A stretch of 64,000 bases of DNA from CAYTTR01 sp964440805 (GTDB lineage Bacteria > Acidobacteriota > Aminicenantia > Aminicenantales > Aminicenantaceae): contig CAYTTR010000008.1 in NCBI GenBank assembly GCA_964440805.1, positions 1-64,000 on the forward strand, read 5' to 3'. Shown in pieces: positions 8,456-17,083 of this stretch; position 1 is the stretch's first letter, and the number at the start of each line of letters is the position of its first letter. The notes beneath the pieces are model-generated. The model saw only the letters and a list, made by a program, of their open reading frames with translations, had not been told where the DNA came from and searched no databases. The position numbers and the translations under genes are program-made.

Positions 8456-9202
8456 TTAGCTTTCGCCGTAGGCCATAAAGAGGAGACTTTTTTCTTTAAG
8501 AGCTTCTTTTTGAAGGTGAATAAGCTCTCTGACTCCTTTATGGGCCAGTTCCAGCAGGGAGTCGAAATCTTTTTTAAGGAGGGGAGATTTTTCTGCTGTA
8601 GCCTGGACTTCTACCAGGTGCCCGGTATCGGTTTCTACCACATTCATGTCCACAGAGGCTTCAGCATCCTCCTTGTAGTCAAGGTCAAGAAGGAAGCGGC
8701 CATCAACAATTCCTACGCTGGTGGCAGCTGCCAGGTGACGAAGAGGTATTTCTGGAATGGTTCTCTGATCCAGCAGCTTTTTGAGAGAAAGGCCGAGGGC
8801 TACAAAGGCAGCTGTGATTGAAGCTGTCCGAGTTCCCCCGTCCGCCTGGATCACGTCGCAATCGATGAGGATGGTCCGTTCTCCCAGGATAACCAGATCG
8901 GTTACTGCCCGGAGGGAGCGGCCGATAAGACGTTGAATCTCCTGCGTCCGGCCTGAAAGCCTGGCGTTACGTTCCCGCAATGTTCTTTTTTCAGTGGCCC
9001 GGGGAAGCATGGAATATTCGGCTGTAATCCAGCCGCTTCCCGAATTCTTGAGAAAAAAAGGAACTCTTTCTTCGATGGAAGCTGCGGCAATCACCTTGGT
9101 TTTTCCCAATTCAATCATGGCAGAACCGTCAGCAAATTCCATATAGTCTGTAACAAAACAAATGGGTCTTAATTGATCAAAGGCACGGTTGTCGGCTCTC
9201 AT
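8456..9202 (-). CDS. rph: Ribonuclease PH
   Basis: Phosphorolytic 3'-5' exoribonuclease that trims tRNA 3' ends. The 248-residue protein has the family opening RADNRAFDQLRPI, the AAASIEERVP strand, GSGWITAEYSMLPRATEKR near 56-74, RNARLSGRTQEIQRLIGRSLRA near 79-100 and the phosphate/metal segment IDCDVIQADGGTRTASITAA near 113-132. Full length. In LPS operon context between lpxL and the UXS gene, an association without obvious mechanistic reason. Pyrophosphatase RdgB, its common neighbour, is absent. Confidence 0.95.
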   Translation of the reverse strand: MRADNRAFDQLRPICFVTDYMEFADGSAMIELGKTKVIAAASIEERVPFFLKNSGSGWITAEYSMLPRATEKRTLRERNARLSGRTQEIQRLIGRSLRAVTDLVILGERTILIDCDVIQADGGTRTASITAAFVALGLSLKKLLDQRTIPEIPLRHLAAATSVGIVDGRFLLDLDYKEDAEASVDMNVVETDTGHLVEVQATAEKSPLLKKDFDSLLELAHKGVRELIHLQKEALKEKSLLFMAYGES

Positions 9203-9221
9203 TTTCTTCTGTCCAACGCTA

Positions 9222-10130
9222 TTATTCAGAAAATTCTTGAAGCGGCCTTGTTTTCCACCGGTTATGAAACCAAAGCCAGTATTCAGGAGATTTCCTGACC
9301 CAGGCTTCTATAATCTTAGTGCATTGCTGAGTTATTTTCAACATTCTGATTTCCGTGTTTTCTTCCTTATTGATTTTAACCGGAGGCAGGATGACAAGTT
9401 TATATTTTCCTCCCGGTAGCGGAGCGCAGAAAACTGGAAGGATGGGGGAGTCTGTTCTCACGGCAAAGGCGGCCAGGGCCGGAGTGGTAGCAGCTTGGTT
9501 GCCGAAAAAATCAACGAAAACGGCCTGGCTGCGAAGAACATTCTGGTCAATAAGAATGGCTACCATTTCATTGGAGCGAAGCTTGCGGATTACCGATCTG
9601 ACTGCTTCGTGTTTGTAGATTACATCTGTCCCGAAATTCTTCCGGAGCTTCAGGAGTCTTTTTTCCAGCAGCCGGTTATCCAGAGGACGTGCTATGACAT
9701 TGAGTTTCCCTATACGGGAAAGAGAATAAATAGCTGCCTCCCAGTTTCCGAAATGAGCGGAGAAGAGAAGTACTCCTTTCCTCAAGCTCAAGGCGCGCTG
9801 AAGATGTTCTTTTCCTTCAATATAAATAAGAAGAGCTTTTTTCTCTTCCTCAAGATTAGCGAACTTGAGGGTATCGAGAAGCATCTGGCCGAACCAGCGG
9901 AAGGATGAACGGGCAAGGCGATGAATTTCACAGGGAGGCTTTGATGCCCCAAAAGCCAGGGAAAGATTTTTAAGGGCAATCCCTCTGTGTTTGCTGTCGA
10001 AAAAGAAGAATAAGTCTCCCAGAAAAATGCCCAGAAACAGGCAAAATGAACGGGGAAGAAAAGAAATTATTCCTGAAAAAAAGTGAAAAAATAATTCTTC
10101 TATTTTTTCTTTTGAGGAAGTTTGATTCAT
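9222..10130 (-). CDS. lpxL: Lipid A late acyltransferase (LpxL/HtrB family)
   Basis: Adds a secondary acyl chain to the Kdo2-lipid A precursor at the inner membrane. About 302 residues with an N-terminal hydrophobic helix and the HX4E acyltransferase motif in SAHFGNWEAA near 125-134. A RPLDN segment, a MVAILIDQN stretch, FFGNQAATTPALAAFAVRT, and a C-terminal PEYWLWFHNRWKTRP block are all family marks. ATG at 10130 gives an ATGA overlap with the lpxK stop, so the two are translationally coupled; ATG at 10139 is the alternative. Which position it acylates (laurate, myristate) is not visible. Confidence 0.88.
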   Translation of the reverse strand: MNQTSSKEKIEELFFHFFSGIISFLPRSFCLFLGIFLGDLFFFFDSKHRGIALKNLSLAFGASKPPCEIHRLARSSFRWFGQMLLDTLKFANLEEEKKALLIYIEGKEHLQRALSLRKGVLLFSAHFGNWEAAIYSLSRIGKLNVIARPLDNRLLEKRLLKLRKNFGTDVIYKHEAVRSVIRKLRSNEMVAILIDQNVLRSQAVFVDFFGNQAATTPALAAFAVRTDSPILPVFCAPLPGGKYKLVILPPVKINKEENTEIRMLKITQQCTKIIEAWVRKSPEYWLWFHNRWKTRPLQEFSE

Positions 10131-11122
10131 GTCTTCCATTGACTGGCTAAAGAAAGAAGGGTGGTAGTGAATGCTTTTTCCAGAATTAGTTCAATTTTTA
10201 AATAGCACAAAGGAAGCTTTTTCATTTCAGGCCGATCCCGGAGCTTGACCATGTCCTTTTCAGTGGTCAACAATATCTGGCATTTGTTCTTATGGAAACA
10301 GGAATTGATTTTTTTTAAACTTGAAATAGGGTAAAAATGGTGATCTGGGAATTTAATTAGGGATACGATATTCAATCCTTCTTGCTGGAGAAGATTGAAG
10401 AAACGCAGGGGAGAAGCGATTCCGCAAAAAGCAAGGATTTTTTTTCCTGAGAAAATATTTCTGGAAACAGGTTGGTCTCCTTCAGGAGAAAAAATTCCTC
10501 TGGCTTTGACTGAGTACTCAAAAAAATTTTGACGGGGAAATTTATCATGAAGTAAATTTTTTTCTTTTGCAGAGAGTTCTGATTTATGAAGGATGATCTG
10601 GGCTCTTTTTAAGGAAGAAACAGGTTCCCGGAGAAAAGGGTTGCCCCCGGGATTAAAAAGAACAATGTCCAGGTTACGCTTGAGACGGCGGTGCTGGAAG
10701 CCGTCATCCAGGACTGCAATCTCGTAACCGTGTTGATATGCCCGCAGGCAAGAGCGGTGACGGTCACGGCCAACCAGAACTCCTGCTCCAGGGACGTTTC
10801 TGGCTATGAGCCAAGGCTCATCTCCTGCTTTCCTCCAGTTGGCATGAATTCCCTGGTGGTCAGCGACTATTCCTCCGGACTTCTCCCAGCTTCCCTTATA
10901 ACCCCTTGATATAAGAGCAGGTTTGAAGCCGTTTTCAGAAAGCAAAGAAAGAATATGCTGGGCAAGAGGTGTTTTTTCACTCCCGCCAAAGGAAATATTG
11001 CCAACACTTATAACCGGGATGGGAGAATTCCGTGATTTGAAAAGACCAAGGTTATAAAGTAAATTTTTTAACAGGCTTCCTCCCTGGTAAAGCCGGACAA
11101 GGGGGGAAACAAAAATATTCAT
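10127..11122 (-). CDS. lpxK: Tetraacyldisaccharide 4'-kinase
   Basis: Phosphorylates the 4' position of the lipid A disaccharide at the inner membrane. 331 residues with an N-terminal membrane-association segment, P-loop region VGNISFGGSEKTPLAQ near 41-56, LISRGYKGSWEKSGG, VAVLDDGFQHRRLKR (DDGFQH metal/catalytic motif) and LTTEKDMVKL near the C-terminus. The P-loop normally reads GGTGKTP; here GGSEKTP replaces the Gly before Lys with Glu. First gene of lpxK-lpxL-rph-uxs. It follows a strong promoter whose -10 is 8 bp from the ATG, so the mRNA may be leaderless. Confidence 0.9.
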   Translation of the reverse strand: MNIFVSPLVRLYQGGSLLKNLLYNLGLFKSRNSPIPVISVGNISFGGSEKTPLAQHILSLLSENGFKPALISRGYKGSWEKSGGIVADHQGIHANWRKAGDEPWLIARNVPGAGVLVGRDRHRSCLRAYQHGYEIAVLDDGFQHRRLKRNLDIVLFNPGGNPFLREPVSSLKRAQIILHKSELSAKEKNLLHDKFPRQNFFEYSVKARGIFSPEGDQPVSRNIFSGKKILAFCGIASPLRFFNLLQQEGLNIVSLIKFPDHHFYPISSLKKINSCFHKNKCQILLTTEKDMVKLRDRPEMKKLPLCYLKIELILEKAFTTTLLSLASQWKT

Positions 11123-11130
11123 TTCCGCTG

Positions 11131-11159
11131 AATATACCTCATTCCCTATCCTCTTTCAA
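11131..11159 (-). promoter_or_regulatory. Sigma70-like promoter of the lpxK operon
   Basis: Minus strand TTGAAA (11154-11159), 17-bp spacer, TATATT (11131-11136), then 8 bp to the lpxK ATG. Confidence 0.6.
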
Positions 11160-11164
11160 GAGTT

Positions 11165-11325
11165 AAGGGGGTTAAGGGGACGTTCCCCAAGGGGACACTC
11201 TTTTCCCTGAACAATTAGATTTTTATTTTTTTTCTATGTCGATAATGTTTATTCGCCATAAACACAGTAAATAAATTAGCTTCTCCTCAAGAAGGGGTGT
11301 CCCTTTGGGGAACGTCCCCCTTCTT
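11165..11325. repeat. Inverted-repeat element R1, copy 1
   Basis: Two arms (about 11174-11205 and 11291-11325) carry the same motif in opposite orientation: ggggacgttccccaa in the left arm and ttggggaacgtccccc in the right, each arm being itself nearly palindromic. An AT-rich core separates them. The arms and part of the core match the element at 33871-34010 in reverse orientation. No coding capacity. The right end lies against the -35 of the downstream lipoprotein gene. MITE- or REP-like element by structure. Confidence 0.6.
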
Positions 11326-11330
11326 TACTC

Positions 11331-11359
11331 TTTACTTTATTTTCCTTGTTGCTTATAAT
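11331..11359 (+). promoter_or_regulatory. Promoter of the lipoprotein gene at 11398
   Basis: TTTACT (11331-11336), 17-bp spacer, perfect TATAAT (11354-11359). A leader of about 30 bp carries the Shine-Dalgarno GAGGAGGA before ATG 11398. Confidence 0.6.
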
Positions 11360-11397
11360 TTACCTGACTTTTTGAAAATCAAGAGGAGGACAAAACA

Positions 11398-12264
11398 ATG
11401 CGGCGAAAAGTTATCTCCCTATTTCTTGTTTTAACCCTGACAGGCCTGGTAACGGGGTGCAAGAAAAAATCGCAGGTCGAAGGAGTAAACCTGGCTGTTG
11501 ATTTTTCGGATGAGAAATTGTCTGACACCCTTATTACAGATATGCGTTATATCTGGACCACAGACAGCGATTTTGAAAAAATAAGCCAGGATTACAATAT
11601 TTATGTCCAGTTCTGGCATGGTAATAATCTTCTTTTCCAGGACGATCATTTCCCTCCAACTCCTACTTCACAGTGGGAACCAGAGAAAGAATATGTTTAT
11701 TCTCGCCGAATCTATATTCCTTCTTTTATTGATGAATTCGATCCGTCTTTCAAGGGTGAAGAGACTCTGAAGCTCGATATTGGTTTTTATTCTCCTTATG
11801 ACAGAACCGGTGAATCCAGACGGGAAGTACTTTCCAAAAAACTCAAAGTAATTCCCCCTCCTCTGGATACACCGGAAATTATCTATGAAGAAGGCTGGCA
11901 CAACCTGGAGGAAGATCCTCAATCATACCTGAAAAAATGGCGCTGGACGGCCCAGGAAGCCAGGTGCATTATAGATAATCCTCACCGGGATGCTTTGCTG
12001 GTTATTCGAGGGGGAGCTAATCTTGAAGCAGTCCCCGGGCAGACATTATCATTTAGAATAAATGACATCGTGCTGGATGAATTTGTTCCTGAAGAAAGCC
12101 ATTTTGAACGCTCCTATAATATTAAAAAAGATATGCTGGGAGAAAAGGAAGAATTCATCCTGACCATTGCCACTGATAAAATTTTCAAGCCGGCAGAAGT
12201 TCTTCCCGATTCGGCGGATGAAAGGGAGCTCGGAGTTCAGATTTCCTTTATTTATTTCAGATAG
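11398..12264 (+). CDS. Lipoprotein of unknown function
   Basis: 288 residues. A type II signal peptide (MRRK, hydrophobic 5-18, lipobox LVTGC with Cys21) marks it as a lipoprotein; Lys residues at +2 to +4 give no inner-membrane Asp signal, so outer-membrane placement is plausible. The rest is soluble, rich in acidic and aromatic residues, without motifs I recognise; beta-sandwich-like spacing is possible. Translation is supported by GAGGAGGA upstream. Monocistronic: own promoter, and an R2 repeat starts 22 bp after the stop. Confidence 0.75.
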   Translation: MRRKVISLFLVLTLTGLVTGCKKKSQVEGVNLAVDFSDEKLSDTLITDMRYIWTTDSDFEKISQDYNIYVQFWHGNNLLFQDDHFPPTPTSQWEPEKEYVYSRRIYIPSFIDEFDPSFKGEETLKLDIGFYSPYDRTGESRREVLSKKLKVIPPPLDTPEIIYEEGWHNLEEDPQSYLKKWRWTAQEARCIIDNPHRDALLVIRGGANLEAVPGQTLSFRINDIVLDEFVPEESHFERSYNIKKDMLGEKEEFILTIATDKIFKPAEVLPDSADERELGVQISFIYFR

Positions 12265-12285
12265 TGAATTTACTTGCAGCTGGAG

Positions 12286-12550
12286 TTAACCTGACTTATT
12301 TATAAAAAAGGCCCCTAGTTCTTATATCACAAATAGTATGAATAAGTTAAGAGGATTTCTTGAGGCGTACGCATATAAAGTAAGTTTCTAAAACTCTAAT
12401 ATTACATTTTATCTTAAATCGGCCTTTTTTACCTTTCAGGCGAGCCGCGCTTGGCGAATCTGCTTCGTTACAGGACACTTGCGGTGAAGAACCACAGTCC
12501 TGTGCCTCGCAGCTACAGCAACCTCGACTCGTGAATAATCCAGATTAATA
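12286..12550 (+). repeat. Element R2, copy A (full length)
   Basis: Fills the 12265-12590 gene-free stretch. Imperfect terminal inverted repeats (ttaacctgacttattta at left; gtgaataatccagattaa at right). An internal stem TAAAAAAGGCC (12303-12313) pairs with GGCCTTTTTTA (12421-12431). A GC-rich module follows with acaggac/gtcctgt and cgag...ctcg pairings. Homologous to copies at 17084, 56372 and (reverse, deleted) 40339. It contains a degenerate mini reading frame starting MNKLRGFLEAY that stops after 17 codons. Confidence 0.7.
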
Positions 12551-12590
12551 AACAGACTTATACTCATCTGGAATATGTTAGGAAAGTGGA

Positions 12591-13136
12591 TTACTTTTTC
12601 TTGACTGGTGTGAGTCTTTCCAATTCTTCTCTGAGTTTTTCTTCTTCCTGCTGGGCTTTTTGAAGCTGAAGATAAGTGTCGCTTATTTCCTGTTGGATTT
12701 TGTCTCTCGATGTCATATCATCTAAGCTGTAAAATTCCTGCCAGAGAGCATTCATTTTTAGAGTGAGAAGACCCACCATTTCTCTAGCTTTTTGCCATTC
12801 TTCCTCGAGAGATTCGGTTTTAGTATCAATTCTCTCCTGGGAGGCGGAATCTTGAGAGGAAGAGGCTCCGGCCTGAGTTACTCTGATGCGGGAGGTTGAA
12901 AGCTCAGGAGGGGACGAGGATTCTGCTTCGGTTTCGATTTCGTAAGGGACTTCAATTGCCGGTTTCTTCTTCAAGTTTTGAAGGTCGGCATTGGTGACTA
13001 CAGGAACATTTTTATCTTTATGCTTTTCCCGCCGCTCTTTTTCTTTCTTGGCTAATTCCACCAGGCTTTGAGACTGGACAAGAAGGAAGCAGAGGAGAAA
13101 AACTCCCCCAATCCCGAAAATTTTTTTAACTGACAT
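12591..13136 (-). CDS. Hypothetical secreted or membrane-anchored coiled-coil protein
   Basis: 181 residues, not recognised. An N-terminal hydrophobic segment (about 8-23, signal peptide or anchor) is followed by a highly charged stretch with KKEKERREKHKDK near 29-41, a Ser/Glu-rich disordered middle (about 65-110) and a C-terminal coiled coil (about 112-176) ending in basic residues. Similar small proteins occur as uncharacterised periplasmic proteins. It has its own good promoter lying over the 3' end of comEC, so it is transcribed separately although only 37 bp follow comEC. Confidence 0.65.
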   Translation of the reverse strand: MSVKKIFGIGGVFLLCFLLVQSQSLVELAKKEKERREKHKDKNVPVVTNADLQNLKKKPAIEVPYEIETEAESSSPPELSTSRIRVTQAGASSSQDSASQERIDTKTESLEEEWQKAREMVGLLTLKMNALWQEFYSLDDMTSRDKIQQEISDTYLQLQKAQQEEEKLREELERLTPVKKK

Positions 13137-13148
13137 TTATTTGTTATT

Positions 13149-13177
13149 ATTTTAATCCACTATTAAAAAAGAGTCAA
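13149..13177 (-). promoter_or_regulatory. Promoter of the coiled-coil protein gene
   Basis: Minus strand TTGACT (13172-13177, overlapping the comEC stop), 17-bp spacer, TAAAAT (13149-13154), then 12 bp to ATG 13136. Confidence 0.6.
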
Positions 13178-15585
13178 TTCAAGGAAAAGGAAAAATTTGA
13201 GGATGGGCTGGAAGCAGTCCGCACCTTAAGGCTGGTTCCGTTCGAGGTGATTTCAACAGCTCCATGCCGATCTGTCCGGAAAATTTCTGCCGGCAGGTTT
13301 TTATATTTTTTCAGAACCCGGAAGTGAGGAAGGTTATAGATATTGTCTTTGCCCACGGAAATGAGCACAATCCGGGGATTGATTCTTTCCAAGAAAGCTT
13401 CAGAACTTGAAGAGTTGCTTCCATGGTGAGGAGAATGAAGAACCTGGCTGTCAAGCGAAAGATAGTGCTGGATGATTTCTTTTTCTGAGCTCTCTGTAAT
13501 ATCTCCAGGAAAAAGAAAGGCTGTTTGGCCGTAAACAAGGCGCATAACTAAGGACTGATCGTTATTAATTTCACTCACATTTGGAAGCGGCGAGGATGGG
13601 TGTAAAATCTCAATTGAAGTGGAACCTATTTTTCTGATATCGCCACGGGAAAGGAGTTGATATTGAACAGAATATGGCAAGGTCTTTCTGAATGTGGAAT
13701 AAGTTTCATCGAAATAAGGAGAGCTTGCTTCCCAGTAGTGCTTGATTTTAAAGTTACGGGCGACAGCTAATAGCCCGTTTAGATGGTCGGGATGAGCGTG
13801 AGTTAGTACTAAGTAATCAATGGTCTTTATTCCCTTCCGCCATAAAAATGGAGAGACCACTTTTTCTCCAACGTCAAAAGAGCTTCCGAAAAATCCTCCT
13901 CCGTCAATGAGCATTTTTTCTTTACCCGGAAATTCCACCAGGATCGATTGACCCTGGCCGACGTCAATTGTGGTAAGGGTTAATGAGCTGACTGAGGGAC
14001 AAAAGGGATGACTGACCAAAAGGGTGAAAAAAATAAGGAAAGAGAAGAAGAAAGCAAAACGCAAGATTTTTTTCTTTACGGGGATTATAAGAACCGCTAA
14101 AAGGCTTATAAAGTAACCCAGAATCAATACGTTGTGGGGAGTAGGTATGCGGAAAGAAAGGACAGGGAAGTGTTCACTCAATTGAGAAAGCCAGATCAAG
14201 GTTTTTACTGAAAACTCAAGAACCAAAGCACCCGCTCTCATCAGGAAGGCCGGCAGGAACGAAAAGACAAGGAAAATATATCCTGATCCCATTATGAAAC
14301 CGACAAGAGGAACTGCTCCTAAATTTAGAAAAAGAGCAGTGAAAGTTACCCGGTTGAAATAAGTAATCATAAGAGGGAGGAGGCCCAACTGAGCTGCAAG
14401 AGACACAGCAAACAGTTCGCTTATTCTTAGAGGAAGGACAGGGAGGAGCTTGATAATTTTTGGGAAGAAGAGAATTATGGAAAGAGTGGCCCCGAAGGTC
14501 ATTTGAAAACCCACGTGAAAAAGGTCAGATGGATTGAGAAAAAGAAGAAGAAAGGCGCTTACTCCCAGAGTGTTGAGGAAATGAACATCCTTGAAGATAA
14601 GCCGGCCCAAGAGAAAAAACAGAGTCATGATAGTGGCCCGGAGCACAGAAGCTCTTCCTTCGACAAAGAAAGCGAAAAATATCAAAAAAAACATCAGCAA
14701 AACCGAGGAAAGCCTGAGCGAAAAGCGGAATGATCTAAAAACTGAATAGAGAAAGAATGAGATAATGGCGATATGTGCTCCAGAGATGGCGAAAAGATGA
14801 AAAAGGCCTGCACTCTGGAAAGAGCGGCTTAGATTTTCAGGCAAGCGTTCTCTTTCTCCAAGGAGAAGTGACTCCAACACCGCTCCTTCTGGGGCGAGGC
14901 CTTTTTTCCCCGGCCGGGAAAACCAGGCTTCAAGAAAGCTTCTTGCTTTTTGCCTGAGTTTGGAAATGAAGCGGATGAGAGAATAGCTCGAGGCAGAATC
15001 TGTTTTTCTGATAAGTTGGGCTGACTTGGTGAAGGCCCGGTTATGAATGTCTTGGTTCTTAAAGAATTGAATCTGGTTTGAAGATTGAAAGTTTCTAAAT
15101 TCTCTCAAAGGAGTCAATTTGGCACTGGCTATAACCATATCACCCGGATGTAAAGACTCAATTTTTTCCACTCCTTTTGATTCCGGGATGGTTAACCTGA
15201 GCCGTCCTTTTATCTCTTTTTCTTCGTTGTGGTAGGCTGTTTTTTCAATCTTGAGAAAAAGGTAGTATCTGTCTCTTCCCTTGACCGGGGAACGGAAAAG
15301 CTTGCCTTGAAAGTCAATGTAATCACTGGAAGTTAAAAGGTGAAGCTGATTGTTCCTGAATTGCTGATCCTGGTGAGTGTAAAGAAGAGCTCCTAAGGAA
15401 AAAGTGGCCCAAAGAGCCAGAATAAATGCAAGAGCGAGCTTCCTCAGAATAGAGTAGGAAAGCCAGCCTCCGCACAGAAAAACGATCAGGATGACAGCCC
15501 AGAATATCTTGTTTAATTGAAAAAAAGAGGAGGTTAGAATACCTCCTGCCAGTGAAAGACCTAAAAAGAAAAAGGGAGCAGCCAT
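13174..15585 (-). CDS. comEC: DNA uptake channel ComEC/Rec2
   Basis: Inner-membrane channel for single-stranded DNA uptake in natural transformation. 803 residues in three parts: an N-terminal segment with membrane helices and an OB-like DUF4131 region (about 1-200); a central Competence domain with many transmembrane helices, including SAGLFHLFAISGAHIAI near 258-274; and a C-terminal metallo-beta-lactamase-like domain from about 535 with DVGQGQSILVEFPG, LIDGG, THAHPDHLNG (HxHxDH) and SPHHGSNSSSS. Full length for the three-domain version. Other competence genes are absent from the window. It follows the M20 hydrolase with a 9-bp gap. Confidence 0.92.
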   Translation of the reverse strand: MAAPFFFLGLSLAGGILTSSFFQLNKIFWAVILIVFLCGGWLSYSILRKLALAFILALWATFSLGALLYTHQDQQFRNNQLHLLTSSDYIDFQGKLFRSPVKGRDRYYLFLKIEKTAYHNEEKEIKGRLRLTIPESKGVEKIESLHPGDMVIASAKLTPLREFRNFQSSNQIQFFKNQDIHNRAFTKSAQLIRKTDSASSYSLIRFISKLRQKARSFLEAWFSRPGKKGLAPEGAVLESLLLGERERLPENLSRSFQSAGLFHLFAISGAHIAIISFFLYSVFRSFRFSLRLSSVLLMFFLIFFAFFVEGRASVLRATIMTLFFLLGRLIFKDVHFLNTLGVSAFLLLFLNPSDLFHVGFQMTFGATLSIILFFPKIIKLLPVLPLRISELFAVSLAAQLGLLPLMITYFNRVTFTALFLNLGAVPLVGFIMGSGYIFLVFSFLPAFLMRAGALVLEFSVKTLIWLSQLSEHFPVLSFRIPTPHNVLILGYFISLLAVLIIPVKKKILRFAFFFSFLIFFTLLVSHPFCPSVSSLTLTTIDVGQGQSILVEFPGKEKMLIDGGGFFGSSFDVGEKVVSPFLWRKGIKTIDYLVLTHAHPDHLNGLLAVARNFKIKHYWEASSPYFDETYSTFRKTLPYSVQYQLLSRGDIRKIGSTSIEILHPSSPLPNVSEINNDQSLVMRLVYGQTAFLFPGDITESSEKEIIQHYLSLDSQVLHSPHHGSNSSSSEAFLERINPRIVLISVGKDNIYNLPHFRVLKKYKNLPAEIFRTDRHGAVEITSNGTSLKVRTASSPSSNFSFSLN

Positions 15586-15594
15586 TTGGCCAGT

Positions 15595-16902
15595 TTAATC
15601 CGGTTGATAGCTGGAATTAACTTGTTTCTCCAAACAGTCCAGAAGGAGATGACACATGAACTGAACCCCCAGGGAAATACTTCTTTCATCCGGGCTGAAG
15701 GTGGAGCTATAGAGAGGAGTCATTGTTTTCCAGGCAGGATCTTTTACTCCCAAAAGCAAGTAGAGACCTGGGATTTTCTGGCTGAAGTAGCTGAAATCAT
15801 CAGAAATGAGTTGAGGATTCAAGGAGTTAATTTTGTTTTCGCCGAGGACTTCCTCTATTGATGGTCTGATGAGTTCTACAAGCTCAGGATGATTGTAAAG
15901 AGGAGGAGCTTTTTCTTTAAAAGCAAGCTCATACTCGGCTCCTACTGACTTGCTTAATCCTCTGACAGCTTCATCCATAAAGCGCCGGATTTTTTCAAGA
16001 GTTGAGGGATTGAATGCCTGAATAACACCCTCTAATTGGACTTCCCTGGGAATAATATTAGCTCTGGTTCCTCCTTGGATTTTTCCGAAGGATAGAATGT
16101 AAGGTTCTGCAGGATATATTGTTCGTCCAAGAAGAGACTGAATACTTACCATCACTTGGGCAGCTAAGGAGAGGGCGTCTTTTCCTTCCTGAGGTTTGGA
16201 AGCAGGGGCACTTTTTCCCTTTATAGTCAGCCGGAACCAGTCTGAACCGGCCAAGGCAGTGCCAGAGGAGAGAAAAACAGTTCCCACATCAGCCGGCCAG
16301 GCGTGAAGGCCGAAGATAGCTCCAACCGAGGGATTTTCCAGAACCCCTTCCTTGATCATCAGCCGGGCTCCACTTTCTCCATCAAAAGGAGAGGCTTCCT
16401 GGGCCGGTTGAAAAACAAACTTAACGTTTCCTTTTAAGGTCTCTCTAAGCGAGGAAAGGACCATGGCAGTTCCCATAGCGATAACCATATTGATGTCATG
16501 ACCGCAGGCGTGCATTACCCCGGGATTCAGAGATTGATAGGGAAGATTTGTGCGTTCCTCGATAGGCATGGCATCCATTTCAGCTCGAAAGGCAATGGTT
16601 ATCCCGTCATTGATGCCTCGAAGCAGGGCAACTACACCGGTTCCGGCAACATTGCTTTGAACATCAAGTCCAAAGGGCAGTAGCTTGGAAGCAATTAATT
16701 TAGATGTAGCCTGTTCCTGGTTGCTCAATTCGGGATTCATATGGATGATACGCCGGATTTTGATCAGCTCTTCTTCGATATTTCTTATCTCTCTTTTGAT
16801 GCGAAGGGCGGTAACTTTATCTACCGCCATTGAGTTTACAATAGAGCAAATAAGGAGGAAGAAAAAAATAAAGATTTTTCTTGTTCCCAGACTCCTAAAC
16901 AT
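15595..16902 (-). CDS. M20-family metal-dependent amidohydrolase, exported
   Basis: Hydrolyses N-acyl amino acids or a similar amide; exact substrate unknown. 435 residues: N-terminal signal peptide (hydrophobic 11-25), then an M20D-type catalytic domain with RRIIHMNPELSNQE near 46-59, EMDAMPIEE near 107-115, metal-binding CGHDIN near 130-135, a Glu-rich QPAQEASPFDGESGA region and a dimerisation/lid domain. SDDFSYFSQKIPGLYLLLG near the C-terminus resembles the hippurate hydrolase/IAA-amidohydrolase group. A leader peptide is unusual for that group and points to periplasmic work. It starts 6 bp after a strong -10 box. Confidence 0.85.
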   Translation of the reverse strand: MFRSLGTRKIFIFFFLLICSIVNSMAVDKVTALRIKREIRNIEEELIKIRRIIHMNPELSNQEQATSKLIASKLLPFGLDVQSNVAGTGVVALLRGINDGITIAFRAEMDAMPIEERTNLPYQSLNPGVMHACGHDINMVIAMGTAMVLSSLRETLKGNVKFVFQPAQEASPFDGESGARLMIKEGVLENPSVGAIFGLHAWPADVGTVFLSSGTALAGSDWFRLTIKGKSAPASKPQEGKDALSLAAQVMVSIQSLLGRTIYPAEPYILSFGKIQGGTRANIIPREVQLEGVIQAFNPSTLEKIRRFMDEAVRGLSKSVGAEYELAFKEKAPPLYNHPELVELIRPSIEEVLGENKINSLNPQLISDDFSYFSQKIPGLYLLLGVKDPAWKTMTPLYSSTFSPDERSISLGVQFMCHLLLDCLEKQVNSSYQPD

Positions 16903-16908
16903 GCCTTC

Positions 16909-16937
16909 ATCTTAAGTTTGCTCCGGATGAAAGTCAA
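16909..16937 (-). promoter_or_regulatory. Sigma70-like promoter of the M20 gene
   Basis: Minus strand TTGACT (16932-16937), 17-bp spacer, TAAGAT (16909-16914), then only 6 bp to ATG 16902. Confidence 0.55.
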
Positions 16938-17003
16938 GAACTCTCCCTCAAGTCATTCTTCAAATTAAGGGCTCTATTTCTTTTAGTATGATTAGATATG
17001 TAT

Positions 17004-17034
17004 GATAAGAGGCCATACTGGATGCTCTCTTATC
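17004..17034. other. Short hairpin in an otherwise featureless AT-rich intergenic stretch
   Basis: GATAAGAG (17004-17011) and CTCTTATC (17027-17034) are perfect inverted partners with a 15-nt loop. The rest of 16938-17083 shows nothing I can support. Confidence 0.3.
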
Positions 17035-17083
17035 CACACAAAAGGTAACACAATCAAAAAAATATATAAAAGAAGAAAACAAA

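Noticed and set aside
9355..9908. Plus-strand frames of 87 and 137 codons within lpxL
   Set aside because: Complementary-strand shadows of lpxL with no start signals.
12303..12431. R2 stem as a simple rho-independent terminator
   Set aside because: The T-run and stem look right, but the loop is over 90 nt, far larger than a normal terminator; kept only as a possibility in the findings.
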